A stretch of DNA of 64,000 nucleotides from TMED27 sp964350695 (GTDB lineage Bacteria > Pseudomonadota > Alphaproteobacteria > Micavibrionales > Micavibrionaceae), in the NCBI GenBank assembly GCA_964350695.1, contig CAYGKM010000006.1, positions 62,001-126,000 on the forward strand, written 5' to 3'. Shown here piece after piece: positions 1-9,020 of this stretch. The notes beneath the pieces are model-generated. The model saw nothing but the letters and a program-made list of their open reading frames with translations. It was not told the DNA's origin and ran no database searches. A program made the translations under genes and the position numbers. Positions within the stretch are counted from its first letter, which is position 1; the number at the start of each line of letters is the position of its first letter.

Positions 1-1
1 T

Positions 2-937
2 ATCCCGATGGCGATAAATGCGGGGTGTTTTTGGCCGCGTTCAGGCTGGCTTAAATCATCGGGAGTGGTTATCTTTGAATTTCTAGCCCCTATAGAAGCA
101 GGAAAAGACAAGAAGGCACTTATGAGTGAATTGGAAGAAAAGATTGAAACCAAAAGTAACGAGCTGATTGCCGAAGCACGGGAAAGCAATACAAAACGCA
201 GAGGCGGCGGGCTATCCAACGCGATATTCGGGTTTATGCTGGTGCTTATTCTGGCGGGCGCAGGATATAGTTTTTTGTGGTTTAAGACCGCCGATGTCCT
301 GAAAAAAGAATATATGAACGCGGTTATTGATACGGGTAAATCAGCAGATGAAATTACGCCGCTTTATATTTCCGGCTTTCCGGGGAAACTCCATGCCTAC
401 ATTGAGAAGGAAATCTTTCAGGACAGCAAGAGCACCGTGACGGTGAATAATATCAACGCGAGCGGCTGGCCGATCCCGTATCTGCCCGTTGATGTAGAAA
501 CAGGTGAAATCGAGGTTCGGTATTTCCGCTGGAAGAATCCGCTGGAGATTGATTCCGTGAACGCGACCTTTACACAAAGAGGCAAAAAGGTGGTTGTGCA
601 AGACAGTGTTTTGAAAAAAGACGCGTTTCTGGCGAGTTTGACAGGAGATCTTGAATTAGAGCGCGAGCCGTTTTCAAATATTGATATGGTGCTGAACCTC
701 AAAAATCACGGCGCTTTGCTACAGATTTTGGCGGCGGACGGGATTGTAGACGAACGCATGGCGATGTTTATGAGCAGCGGTTTTACGAGCCTTGCTGGTG
801 AAGACGGCAGTGTGAACATCCCGATTACGATGCGCAGTGACCGGCTTTATGCGGGGCCGTTCCCGATTATGCGTCTTCCGGTGCGTGCCCCAACCGCTGA
901 GACAATTTCACGTACTCCTCCGGTTGTTGCTCCATAA
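2..937 (+). CDS. PlsC C-terminal part fused to a DUF2125-like membrane-anchored domain (5' partial)
   Basis: The reading frame is open to the left edge, so the N-terminus is missing. The first 50 or so visible residues (PMAINAG, FWPRSGW, FEFLAPIEAG, a LEEKIET-type end) match the C-terminus of 1-acyl-sn-glycerol-3-phosphate acyltransferases, which make phosphatidic acid at the inner membrane. The same frame then runs, with no stop, through a Lys/Arg-rich stretch, one transmembrane helix (about 20 residues, rich in L, V, I, G) and some 200 residues resembling the alphaproteobacterial DUF2125 family (YISGFPGKL, SGWPIPYLP). In other Alphaproteobacteria these are normally two genes. The 3' end overlaps tyrA tail-to-tail by 71 bases. 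The acyltransferase call rests on a short tail only. Confidence 0.6.
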   Translation: MPMAINAGCFWPRSGWLKSSGVVIFEFLAPIEAGKDKKALMSELEEKIETKSNELIAEARESNTKRRGGGLSNAIFGFMLVLILAGAGYSFLWFKTADVLKKEYMNAVIDTGKSADEITPLYISGFPGKLHAYIEKEIFQDSKSTVTVNNINASGWPIPYLPVDVETGEIEVRYFRWKNPLEIDSVNATFTQRGKKVVVQDSVLKKDAFLASLTGDLELEREPFSNIDMVLNLKNHGALLQILAADGIVDERMAMFMSSGFTSLAGEDGSVNIPITMRSDRLYAGPFPIMRLPVRAPTAETISRTPPVVAP

Positions 938-1790
938 CGTCACGGCGAATTGAGCGCGTTCTGGTGAAAGTATCGAAAAGATATTTATCATCGCCGCGGC
1001 GAATCGCTTTTTGCATCGCGGTTAGATCCTCGGTAAAGCGCTGAAGAATTTCCAGCACCGCTTCACGGTTGTTCATAAAGATGTCACGCCACATTGTGGG
1101 GTCTGATGCGGCGATGCGGGTGAAGCCGCGAAAGCCGGACGCGGAGAATTTAATCACTTCTGATTTCAAATCTTCTTCCAATTCATCGGCTGTTCCGACA
1201 ATCGTATAGGCTATCAAATGCGGGAGGTGCGAGGTAATTGCCAGAACCAGATCATGGTGGTCTGCATCCATAATCTCGATGCGCGCGCCGCAAATCTCTT
1301 CCCAAAGCGCGGTCACAAGCTCAACAGACTTAATCGGTGTGGAGGCCGTGGGTGTGAGGATGCAGTAATACCCTTCAAACAGCTCCGCGAAGCCTGCGGA
1401 CGGGCCGGAATGCTCGGTTCCCGCAATGGGGTGGCCAGGCACGAAATCGACGCTTTCGGGGAGCAAAGGCTCTAAAACTTCGATAACCGCCTTTTTAACA
1501 GAGCCTACATCGGTGACAACGGCTTTGGGCTTTATGAACGGGCCGATGGTTTCCCCCACGGCTTTAATCGCGCTTGTGGGGACAGCCAGAATAATCAAAT
1601 CACTGTTCTTTACGGACGCCGCCAGATCCGAGGTGACTTCATTGGCAAAGCCAAGCTCGACCACCTGCTTGCACACGTCTTCGCTGACATCGGCGACGAC
1701 GACTTTAACATTCGGGGCGTTTTTACGTACGGCTCTGGCGATTGATGAGCCGATTAGTCCCGCGCCAATAATTGTAATTCTCTCAAACAT
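867..1790 (-). CDS. tyrA: Prephenate/arogenate dehydrogenase
   Basis: NAD(P)-dependent oxidative decarboxylation of prephenate or arogenate in tyrosine synthesis; cytoplasmic. The N-terminal Rossmann motif (ITIIGAGLIGSS) begins at residue 5 of the chosen ATG. It is followed by TDVGSVK and by the substrate-binding PGHPIAGTEHSG and SHLPHL blocks of the TyrA family. The 307-residue length is normal. A longer frame begins at 1847, but the extra residues precede the nucleotide-binding fold and would run across the tyrA-metA spacer, so the ATG at 1790 is preferred. It is divergent from metA, with a dyad in the 72-base spacer. Whether the substrate is prephenate or arogenate cannot be read from the sequence. 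Confidence 0.93.
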   Translation of the reverse strand: MFERITIIGAGLIGSSIARAVRKNAPNVKVVVADVSEDVCKQVVELGFANEVTSDLAASVKNSDLIILAVPTSAIKAVGETIGPFIKPKAVVTDVGSVKKAVIEVLEPLLPESVDFVPGHPIAGTEHSGPSAGFAELFEGYYCILTPTASTPIKSVELVTALWEEICGARIEIMDADHHDLVLAITSHLPHLIAYTIVGTADELEEDLKSEVIKFSASGFRGFTRIAASDPTMWRDIFMNNREAVLEILQRFTEDLTAMQKAIRRGDDKYLFDTFTRTRSIRRDVMEQQPEEYVKLSQRLGHAPEDA

Positions 1791-1799
1791 AATGATTTT

Positions 1800-1825
1800 A
1801 GGTCTTATTTTTTGTATAAAGACCT
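1800..1825. promoter_or_regulatory. Inverted repeat in the tyrA-metA divergent spacer
   Basis: AGGTCTT (1800-1806) and AAGACCT (1819-1825) form a perfect 7-base dyad separated by 12 A/T-rich bases. It lies in the 72-base region from which tyrA (minus) and metA (plus) diverge. It could be an operator or an RNA hairpin in the metA leader. A TATAAA hexamer overlaps it at 1815-1820. Confidence 0.4.
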
Positions 1826-1862
1826 TCAATATATTCAACGCGTTCACAAAGCAAAGGAAAAT

Positions 1863-2921
1863 ATGCCTTTAGTCGCCCATAAAGACCTGCCGACATTTGC
1901 GCGCCTTCGCGCCGAGGGCAGTATTATCTTACCTGCTGGCCGTGCGCAGAGCCAAGAAATCAGAGAGATGCATATCGGCCTCTTGAACATGATGCCTGAC
2001 GCAGCGCTTGAGGCCACAGAGCGGCAGTTCTTCAGACTTGTAGGGGAGAGCAACCAGATCGCGCAGTTTTATGTGCATCCGTTTACCCTGCCCGAGATCC
2101 CTCGCGGCGCGGAAGCGCAGGCCTATATTGACGAGCATTACGAGACATTCGAAGACCTTAAAAAAGAAGGCCTGGACGCGTTGATTATCACAGGCGCGAA
2201 TATCAGCGACCCAGAGCTTGGTAATGCCGAGTTCTGGGAGCCGCTTCAAGGTGTGCTTGATTGGGCGTGGGAGAATGTGACCTCGACGCTGTGTTCGTGT
2301 TTGGCGACGCATGCGCTGCTGGAGTTTAAATACGGGCAAAAACGCGGGCCGATGAAGAAAAAACTCTGGGGGGTCTATAAGCATAAGGTTCTGGACCGCG
2401 TGCACCCGCTGATGCGCGGGGTGAACACCGTGTTTGATGTGCCGCATTCGCGCCATAACGAAATTACGCAAGATCAGTTCGAGGCCGCGAATATGCGGGT
2501 GCTGAGCTGCTGTAAGAATGCGGGCGCGCATTTGGCCGTCAGTGAGGATGGCATACGTTTAGTATGCTTTCAGGGACATCCCGAATATGACACGCTGAGC
2601 CTTTATAAAGAATATAAGCGCGAGGCTCTGCGCTTTGTGAATAAAGAGCGCCGCAAATATCCGGAAACACCGCTTAATTATTTTTCATCCGAGATGGAGG
2701 CGCTTTTAAAGCCGATTAAAAAGGCCATGAAAAGAGGGCAAAAAGACTGGCCGTTGATTGATGAGGATGTGGCGGCGCTGATTGAAAACACATGGCGTGA
2801 TAGCGCGCGGGGAATAGTCGGCAACTGGATTGGCCTTGTATATCAGTTGACCAATATGGATCGCCATATCGCGTTCATGGACGGCGTAGACCCACTCGAC
2901 CCGCTTTCATATAAAGATTAG
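1863..2921 (+). CDS. metA: Homoserine O-acyltransferase, MetA family
   Basis: Activates homoserine by O-acylation, the first committed step of methionine synthesis. The chosen ATG has an AAGGAAA ribosome site just upstream, giving 352 residues; an upstream in-frame start at 1812 adds 17 residues inside the spacer and is unlikely. The catalytic cysteine is C146 in STLCSC, with the H239 and E241 partners in GHPEYD. The E. coli residue that discriminates succinyl-CoA from acetyl-CoA (Gly111, in TGAPLG) aligns with Ser in TGANIS, so the acyl donor is not settled by the motif. The stop overlaps the convergent methyltransferase gene by 4 bases. Confidence 0.9.
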   Translation: MPLVAHKDLPTFARLRAEGSIILPAGRAQSQEIREMHIGLLNMMPDAALEATERQFFRLVGESNQIAQFYVHPFTLPEIPRGAEAQAYIDEHYETFEDLKKEGLDALIITGANISDPELGNAEFWEPLQGVLDWAWENVTSTLCSCLATHALLEFKYGQKRGPMKKKLWGVYKHKVLDRVHPLMRGVNTVFDVPHSRHNEITQDQFEAANMRVLSCCKNAGAHLAVSEDGIRLVCFQGHPEYDTLSLYKEYKREALRFVNKERRKYPETPLNYFSSEMEALLKPIKKAMKRGQKDWPLIDEDVAALIENTWRDSARGIVGNWIGLVYQLTNMDRHIAFMDGVDPLDPLSYKD

Positions 2922-3655
2922 GAGCGCTTATAGCCGCTGACGACAGGTTTGGGCATTGCAATGCCCCCTGCCCGCACTTTCGAGCCTGAACCGGGGGTTG
3001 CGCGGGCATAAAGCTGTTTGCTCGCCTCGACCATATGCAGCCCCGCGCCGAGCGGCATATATCTGCCGATCTTCTCAAACACCGATGCGGCTTTTAAAAT
3101 GAAGCTATAGCGTAGCGGCGGCATGAACAGCGCTTCTTTGCTTTGCTCCAGCACAAATAGATTCTCGCGTAAGTGGTGGTTGATCTGCCCTAATGAATAG
3201 GGGCTGCCATGGCCGAACGGGCTCCAGTCCCTTCGCGCCCAAAACCCTGCGCGATTTGGCACGATCACCAGAAAGCGGCCATTTGATTTCAGGATGCGCC
3301 AGATTTCCTGTAATTTCAGGTCAATATTTTCCGATGATTCCAGATCATGGATCATAATCACGCGATCGACCGAATTTGTTTCTATCGGCAAATCGCTTGC
3401 ATCGGACAGAAAAACGAGATTGTCGCCGTCATGCGGCCAGTTATGAGCGCCTTTGCTGGCGGGGAGCATGGCGCTGACATTCGCGCCGCTTTCTTTGAAC
3501 ATCCGTAAATATGGCAACGCGTAGCCACAGCCCAAGACATTCAAGCCCGAAACACTGTCCCAAATCTGGAGGATGTGGGTTTGGATTATGCGCCGAATAA
3601 CGCGGCCTTCGCGGGCGTTATAAAAGCTTTTGAAATCGTAAGCGGTTTCATACAT
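2918..3655 (-). CDS. Class I SAM-dependent methyltransferase, substrate unknown
   Basis: 245 residues with a type-11 methyltransferase fold: SAM-binding glycine loop VLGCGYALPYL near residue 40, an acidic strand-4 region (SVDRVIMIHDLE) and GRFLVIVPNRAGFWAR after it. The C-terminal 40 residues are basic and Gly/Ser-rich. It follows mutT by 9 bases and is probably the last gene of a parvulin-mutT-methyltransferase operon. Related proteins are common in Alphaproteobacteria, but I know of no established substrate. Confidence 0.75.
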   Translation of the reverse strand: MYETAYDFKSFYNAREGRVIRRIIQTHILQIWDSVSGLNVLGCGYALPYLRMFKESGANVSAMLPASKGAHNWPHDGDNLVFLSDASDLPIETNSVDRVIMIHDLESSENIDLKLQEIWRILKSNGRFLVIVPNRAGFWARRDWSPFGHGSPYSLGQINHHLRENLFVLEQSKEALFMPPLRYSFILKAASVFEKIGRYMPLGAGLHMVEASKQLYARATPGSGSKVRAGGIAMPKPVVSGYKRS

Positions 3656-3664
3656 GGGTTTAGC

Positions 3665-4111
3665 TTACAGCAGATCGCGCAAAGTCGAAACCAAAGGAAT
3701 ATCGGCAGCGGGCATGGGATAATCCAGCATGTCGACAGGTTTTACCCATGCGAAGGATTGATGTTCATTTTGTTGCAGCTCGCCCTTCCAGAACCGGCAG
3801 GCGAAAAGCGGCATGAGAAGATGAAAGTCTTCATATGTGTGGGATGCAAAAGCGATAGGATGATAACAGGTGGGGCGGGTTTCGATGCCAAGCTCTTCTT
3901 CAAGTTCACGCATGAGGGCAAATTCGGGGGTTTCACCTTGCTCCACCTTACCGCCGGGGAATTCCCAAAGGCCGGCCATTTTTTTACCTTCGGGGCGCTG
4001 CGCGAGAAGGACTTCGTTTTGGGCGTTTATTAAAGCGGCCGCAGCAACCAACACAATTGGAAGGTTCGGTGCGGCCGGCTTTGGTTTCTTTAGTGCCTCG
4101 GCACAGCTCAT
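3665..4111 (-). CDS. mutT: MutT-type Nudix hydrolase (8-oxo-dGTP diphosphatase)
   Basis: Expected to hydrolyse oxidised purine nucleoside triphosphates, preventing A:T to C:G transversions. The Nudix box spans residues 54-76 and fits G-x5-E-x7-REUxEExGU (GKVEQGE ... RELEEELGI). LWEFPGGK immediately before it is the MutT signature. The length of 148 residues is typical, with about 15 extra N-terminal residues rich in Lys, Pro and Ala. Its ATG lies directly beside the TAA of the upstream parvulin gene (no spacer), suggesting translational coupling. Confidence 0.9.
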   Translation of the reverse strand: MSCAEALKKPKPAAPNLPIVLVAAAALINAQNEVLLAQRPEGKKMAGLWEFPGGKVEQGETPEFALMRELEEELGIETRPTCYHPIAFASHTYEDFHLLMPLFACRFWKGELQQNEHQSFAWVKPVDMLDYPMPAADIPLVSTLRDLL

Positions 4112-5242
4112 TTATTCAGCTGGGGCTTCGGCGGGTGTTTCTTCGTTTGCGGCTTCTTCAGGCGCAGCTTCTGTAGTAGCACGAGCAGCGGTTTCAGGAG
4201 TAGGCGTTTCAGCGTCAGGGGCTTCTTCGCCGCCTGCTGGCTCAATTCCATTGCCGTTGATATCAAAGGTTTCGACATCAGCCTGGTCACGCCATTTTGC
4301 AATCACTTCGTTCAAGACAGAGCCGCGAAGTTGCGCGGCCAAAAATGGCTTGGCTTGCTCATACGGCGCGGGAGGGCGCTGGCGAATATCTTGAACTTCG
4401 ATGATGTGATAGCCGACTTCTGTTTCCACAGGTTTTTTCGTGAATTCACCGACTTTCGTATCAAACAACGCTTCGATAAAGCCTGGCAGAACCTGATCGC
4501 CTTTTGCGATGTAGTTCAGTTGTCCGCCTGTCGCTTTTGTGCTGTCCACGGAATATTCCTTCGCAAGTGCGTCGAAATCACCGCCATCTTTAAGCTGCTT
4601 GATCAAATCTTTCGCCAAGTCTTCGTCTTTTACGAGGATGTGGCGGGATTTAATTTCTTCAACTTCAGGGAAGTTTTTCACGTATTCGTCATAAGCGGCT
4701 TGCAAACGGTCTTCGGTCAGGGCTTTTTGCGCTTCTTGCTGCATATACACTGTACGAACGATGTTTTTCTTTGCTTCGGCCATTTGTGCTTTTACGACCG
4801 GATCGTTATCCAGGCTCACACCATCAACCCTCGCATCAATGATTTTTGAGTTGATCACTTGGTCAAGTGCCAAAGGGAAAAGCTGTTCGATCGGAAGCTG
4901 TTGAATGTTTTGCGGTAAGGTCTGCATATATTGCACGACTTCCGCGCGCTTGATCTCTTTGCCTTTTACCATCGCAACCGTTGGGTTGCCGGGCTTGATT
5001 TCAATTTGCGGTGCTTGCTCGGCATCGGGTTTGGCTTCCGCAACCTCTGCTTTATTTTCACCGGCAGCGGGTTCAGAAGAAGCCGAAGCGTCTACAGGTG
5101 CACTTGTCGCTTCCTCGTTTGTGCGTGTTGAGAGATACCCCAATGCGCCGACCGCGACGATGACCAGAGCCACGAGCGCGATAATAACAGCGTTGCCTTT
5201 TTGGTTTAAAAGGGCTGATTTAGATGTGTTTTGAAAATTCAT
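4112..5242 (-). CDS. Membrane-anchored parvulin-type peptidyl-prolyl isomerase
   Basis: Probable periplasmic folding catalyst tethered to the inner membrane. The start at 5242 has a GAGGAAA ribosome site; upstream ATGs at 5254 and 5278 are possible but poorer. Of 376 residues, 18-36 form one transmembrane helix, 40-85 are an Ala/Glu/Pro-rich linker, about 90-195 are a SurA-like N-terminal helical region, and 197-288 are the PpiC/rotamase domain (SRHILV, GYHIIEV). Residues 335-376 are an acidic Ala/Glu/Pro/Thr tail. It is divergent from secA, which suits a role with exported proteins. In many Alphaproteobacteria argJ lies next to it; here mutT follows directly. Confidence 0.88.
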   Translation of the reverse strand: MNFQNTSKSALLNQKGNAVIIALVALVIVAVGALGYLSTRTNEEATSAPVDASASSEPAAGENKAEVAEAKPDAEQAPQIEIKPGNPTVAMVKGKEIKRAEVVQYMQTLPQNIQQLPIEQLFPLALDQVINSKIIDARVDGVSLDNDPVVKAQMAEAKKNIVRTVYMQQEAQKALTEDRLQAAYDEYVKNFPEVEEIKSRHILVKDEDLAKDLIKQLKDGGDFDALAKEYSVDSTKATGGQLNYIAKGDQVLPGFIEALFDTKVGEFTKKPVETEVGYHIIEVQDIRQRPPAPYEQAKPFLAAQLRGSVLNEVIAKWRDQADVETFDINGNGIEPAGGEEAPDAETPTPETAARATTEAAPEEAANEETPAEAPAE

Positions 5243-5336
5243 GATTTTCCTCATAATTTGAAAACAAGTAATGCACACTAGCGAAAGGATGAAGGCTTTT
5301 CAATAGCTGTTTAGAGGGTTTAAATCACATCTATGA

Positions 5337-5365
5337 TTGACCCTTAATGTCCGAGGCCTTATATC
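5337..5365 (+). promoter_or_regulatory. secA promoter
   Basis: TTGACC (5337-5342), 17-base spacer, TATATC (5360-5365). A transcript starting near 5372 would have a short leader ending at the GGAGAA ribosome site and the GTG at 5396, and would exclude the GTG at 5369. Confidence 0.6.
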
Positions 5366-5395
5366 AAAGTGTCTTATATATATGGAGAAGTGTCC

Positions 5396-8152
5396 GTGCT
5401 GGGATTAGCAAGCAAAATATTTGGCTCATCAAATGACAGAGCCTTGAAGAAATACCACAAAGAAACTGCACCGATCAACGAGTTAGAGCCTAGTTTTCAG
5501 GCGATGAGCGATGAGCAGCTTAAGGCGCAGACCGATGTTTTCCGTGAGCGCCTTAAGGCGGGTGAGACTTTGGACGATATTCGCAATGAAGTGTTTGCCT
5601 ATGTGCGGGAATGTTCTGTGCGTGTGCTTGGAATGCGTCCCTATGACGTGCAGCTTATCGGTGCGCAGGTTTTGCATGACGGCGTGATTGCCGAGATGAA
5701 AACGGGTGAGGGTAAAACCTTGATGTCTACGCTAGCCGCGTATTTAAACGCGCTTGAAGGCAAAGGCGTACACGTCGTGACCGTGAACGATTATCTGGCC
5801 GCGCGGGACGCGGAATGGATGGGCGAGCTTTATAATTTCATGGGTCTCAGCGTGGGCTGCATCGTTTCCAATATGATGGAAGATGAGCGCCGCAAAGCGT
5901 ATGCCGCCGATATTACATACGGCACGAATAACGAATTCGGTTTTGATTATTTGCGCGACAACATGAAATTCTCGCTGAAACAGATGGTGCAGCGTGATTT
6001 CAACTTCGCGATTGTGGATGAGGTCGACTCGATCCTGATTGATGAGGCACGGACGCCGCTCATTATTTCCGGCCCTTCTGAATCCTCGACCGAGCTTTAC
6101 ATCGCCGTTGATAAAATCATTCCGCTTTTGGATGACAGCCATTACGAGATGGATGAAAAGCATAAATCCATTGTTTTGAATGATGAAGGTACAGAGCGCG
6201 TGGAAGAGCTTTTGACCGAGCATAAACTTTTGGTTGATGGCGGATTATACGACATTCAGAATATCGGCATTGTTCACCATGTGAACCAAGCCCTTCGTGC
6301 GCACAAGCTTTTCCAAGCGGAAAAAGATTACATCGTGAATGACAACAAGGTCATTTTGATTGATGAATTTACGGGCCGTATGATGGATGGCCGCCGCCTT
6401 TCCGAAGGATTGCACCAAGCGATTGAAGCGAAAGAAGGTGTGGAAATTCAAACAGAGAACCAAACGCTGGCCTCGATCACCTTCCAGAATTATTTCCGCA
6501 TGTATCCGAAGCTTTCCGGCATGACCGGGACGGCGATGACCGAAGCTGGCGAGTTTATGACGATCTATAAGCTCGGCGTGGTGGCTATCCCCACGCATGT
6601 GCCGATTGCGCGTCTCGATCATCAGGACAAAATTTTTAAATCCCTGAAAGACAAAGAAGATGCGATTGTCGCACTCATCAAAGAATGTCACGAGCGCAAG
6701 CAGCCTGTTTTGGTGGGTACGGTTTCGATTGAAAAATCGGAAGCCTTATCGGCGCGATTAAAAAAAGAGAAACTGCCGCATGAGGTTTTGAACGCGCGCA
6801 AGCACGAACAAGAAGCCTATATCGTTGGGCAAGCAGGCCGCCCCGGCGCGGTAACCATTGCCACAAACATGGCGGGTCGCGGTACGGATATTAAGCTCGG
6901 GGGTAACCTCGAGATGCGGGTTGAGCATGAGATTGGCGCGGATGCCGAAGCGGAAAAAGACAAAGCCGCGATTGCGAAGATCAAGGCCGAGATTGAGCGT
7001 GATGCGAAGATTGTGAAAGAAGCCGGCGGGCTTTATATCATCGGCACAGAGCGCCATGAATCACGGCGCATTGATAACCAGCTTCGCGGACGTTCAGGTC
7101 GCCAAGGGGATGCGGGGGCCTCTATGTTTTTCCTCTCCGTTGAAGATGACCTCATGCGTATTTTCGCGGGTGACAAGCTTGATGGCTTGCTCAACAACAA
7201 AAATATCGGTCTTGAAGACGGTGAAGCGCTGGAGCATCCTCTTATTTCTAAAATGCTGGAGCGTGCGCAGGGCAAGGTTGAAGGCATGCATTTCGAAGTG
7301 CGTAAGAACCTTCTGAAATTCGATGATGTGATGAACGACCAACGTAAAGTGATTTACGAACAACGCCGCGAGATCATGGAAGCAGAAAGCGTCGAAGATT
7401 TTGTTAAAGATATGCGCCATGACGTGATTGAAGATATCATTGCTGCAACTATTCCCGCAGGCGTTTATGCGGAGCAGTGGGACACCGAGGCGCTCCACAC
7501 GGAAACACATCGCCTGCTTGGGCTTGATCTGCCGATTGCGGATTGGGCGAAAGAAGAGGGCATTGCGGATAGCGAAATGTTTGAGCGCATTCTAGATGCC
7601 AGTGATAAGCGCATGGCGGAGAAAGTCGCGAATAACTCGCCTGAACTATGGCGTCAAATGGAAAAATCCATCGTGCTTCAGCTTCTTGATCAAAGCTGGA
7701 AAGAGCATTTGCTGCAGCTCGACCATTTGCGCCAAGGGATCAACCTTCGGGCTTTAGGGCAAAAAGACCCGCTCAACGAATATAAAACCGAAGCCTTTGC
7801 CGCGTTTGAAGCGATGCTCGATAATATCCGCGAAAGCATCACACAAACGCTTTGTCATGTTGAGATCAATGTTGAAGAAAAGCGTTTGGACATGGCTGTT
7901 CCAGGCATGCGCAGGCCACAGAACATTAGCGAAACGCGCCAAGACCCTGCACTTATGGGCATGGGGCAAGCTGATCGCAAGGCCGCGCAAAGCCGCGCAA
8001 ATGTCGTGCAGCAAATGCCTTCGAAACAGGCGCTTGACGAAAACGATCCAGAGACATGGGGGAAAGTACAGCGTAATGCCCCCTGCCCTTGCGGTTCAGG
8101 CAAGAAGTTCAAGCAATGTCATGGTAAAATTGAAGCCGCTGGCATAAAGTAA
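5396..8152 (+). CDS. secA: Preprotein translocase ATPase SecA
   Basis: Motor of the Sec pathway, driving unfolded preproteins through SecYEG. The GTG start at 5396 gives MLGLASKIFGSSND, the conserved N-terminus, and has GGAGAA six bases upstream. An in-frame GTG at 5369 is rejected. The 918 residues carry Walker A GEGKT (104-108), the DEAD-like VDEVDSILIDEART, MTGTA, the motif VI region QLRGRSGRQGD, and a C-terminal zinc-binding CPCGSGKKFKQCHG that binds SecB or ribosomes. Four bases separate it from the following hydrolase gene. Confidence 0.98.
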   Translation: MLGLASKIFGSSNDRALKKYHKETAPINELEPSFQAMSDEQLKAQTDVFRERLKAGETLDDIRNEVFAYVRECSVRVLGMRPYDVQLIGAQVLHDGVIAEMKTGEGKTLMSTLAAYLNALEGKGVHVVTVNDYLAARDAEWMGELYNFMGLSVGCIVSNMMEDERRKAYAADITYGTNNEFGFDYLRDNMKFSLKQMVQRDFNFAIVDEVDSILIDEARTPLIISGPSESSTELYIAVDKIIPLLDDSHYEMDEKHKSIVLNDEGTERVEELLTEHKLLVDGGLYDIQNIGIVHHVNQALRAHKLFQAEKDYIVNDNKVILIDEFTGRMMDGRRLSEGLHQAIEAKEGVEIQTENQTLASITFQNYFRMYPKLSGMTGTAMTEAGEFMTIYKLGVVAIPTHVPIARLDHQDKIFKSLKDKEDAIVALIKECHERKQPVLVGTVSIEKSEALSARLKKEKLPHEVLNARKHEQEAYIVGQAGRPGAVTIATNMAGRGTDIKLGGNLEMRVEHEIGADAEAEKDKAAIAKIKAEIERDAKIVKEAGGLYIIGTERHESRRIDNQLRGRSGRQGDAGASMFFLSVEDDLMRIFAGDKLDGLLNNKNIGLEDGEALEHPLISKMLERAQGKVEGMHFEVRKNLLKFDDVMNDQRKVIYEQRREIMEAESVEDFVKDMRHDVIEDIIAATIPAGVYAEQWDTEALHTETHRLLGLDLPIADWAKEEGIADSEMFERILDASDKRMAEKVANNSPELWRQMEKSIVLQLLDQSWKEHLLQLDHLRQGINLRALGQKDPLNEYKTEAFAAFEAMLDNIRESITQTLCHVEINVEEKRLDMAVPGMRRPQNISETRQDPALMGMGQADRKAAQSRANVVQQMPSKQALDENDPETWGKVQRNAPCPCGSGKKFKQCHGKIEAAGIK

Positions 8153-8156
8153 ATAT

Positions 8157-9020
8157 ATGAGCTATAGCGAAAAATCATATTACAGCCTTAGTCAGAATGG
8201 TCAGCACCAAATTTATTTCAATGACTGGGGGCCGGAAGACGGCAACCCGATTATATGTGTGCATGGGCTGACGGGAAACGGACATGATTTTGATTTCCTC
8301 GCCGAAGACCTTATTGAACAAGGGCATCGCTTGATTGCGGTTGATCTGCCCGGGCGCGGGCGCAGCACTTTTCACGAAGACCCCCTGCTCTATAATTACG
8401 ATCAATATATGGATGATCTTCACAGTTTGCTTGTTGATCTGGGTTTAGAAAAACCGGGCAGCGTCGACTGGCTTGGGGTTTCACTTGGCGGCTTGCTTGG
8501 CATTCGCATGGCGGGGCTTGATAACTCTCCGATCAAGCGTTTGATTATCAATGATGTCGGCCCTGTTGTGCCCAAGGCCGCGCTTGAATTCATTCACGCC
8601 GTGATCTCCAAGGAATACACATTTGATACTATCGCCGAGATGGAAGAGCGGATGCGCCAGACTCGCGGCATGACATGGGGGCCGATGAAAGACGAGCATT
8701 GGCATCACATGGCGGAACATAATGCGCGCGGGCTGCCCGATGGCCGCCTGACCTATTCATACGACCCGCGCATTGCGGTGGTGTTTGAGACCTCCCCTAT
8801 CGGCGATGTCGATTTATGGGCACATTGGAACGATATCACATGCCCAGTGATGCTCATTCAAGGGGCGGACTCATTGCTGCTCACTGATGAAATTATCGCC
8901 GATATGCAAAAAAGCGGCCCGAAATTTGACCTCTGCGTCTTTGAAGGATGCGGGCATGTGCCTTCGCTTTGGGCCGATAACCAGATCGAGGCTATTCGCT
9001 CATGGCTCAAAAAGAAATAG
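8157..9020 (+). CDS. Alpha/beta-fold hydrolase
   Basis: 287-residue alpha/beta hydrolase: oxyanion-loop HGLTGNG, nucleophile elbow GVSLGG (serine nucleophile), acid in QGADS, and catalytic histidine in GCGHVPS near residue 267. The fold and complete triad support an active esterase- or lactonase-type enzyme, but the substrate is unknown. It begins four bases after the secA stop and its last 19 bases overlap the next gene, so it is probably part of a secA operon. Confidence 0.85.
   Translation: MSYSEKSYYSLSQNGQHQIYFNDWGPEDGNPIICVHGLTGNGHDFDFLAEDLIEQGHRLIAVDLPGRGRSTFHEDPLLYNYDQYMDDLHSLLVDLGLEKPGSVDWLGVSLGGLLGIRMAGLDNSPIKRLIINDVGPVVPKAALEFIHAVISKEYTFDTIAEMEERMRQTRGMTWGPMKDEHWHHMAEHNARGLPDGRLTYSYDPRIAVVFETSPIGDVDLWAHWNDITCPVMLIQGADSLLLTDEIIADMQKSGPKFDLCVFEGCGHVPSLWADNQIEAIRSWLKKK

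Noticed and set aside
1791..1862. SAM-II riboswitch before metA
   Set aside because: The 72-base spacer shows only a simple dyad; the conserved pseudoknot segments of SAM-II are not present.
4331..4849. 172-residue plus-strand frame inside the parvulin gene
   Set aside because: Entirely antisense to a well-supported gene, with Phe/Cys-rich composition typical of a shadow frame.
5369..5395. Upstream GTG start for secA
   Set aside because: It lies before the likely transcription start, has no ribosome site and adds residues not found in SecA proteins.
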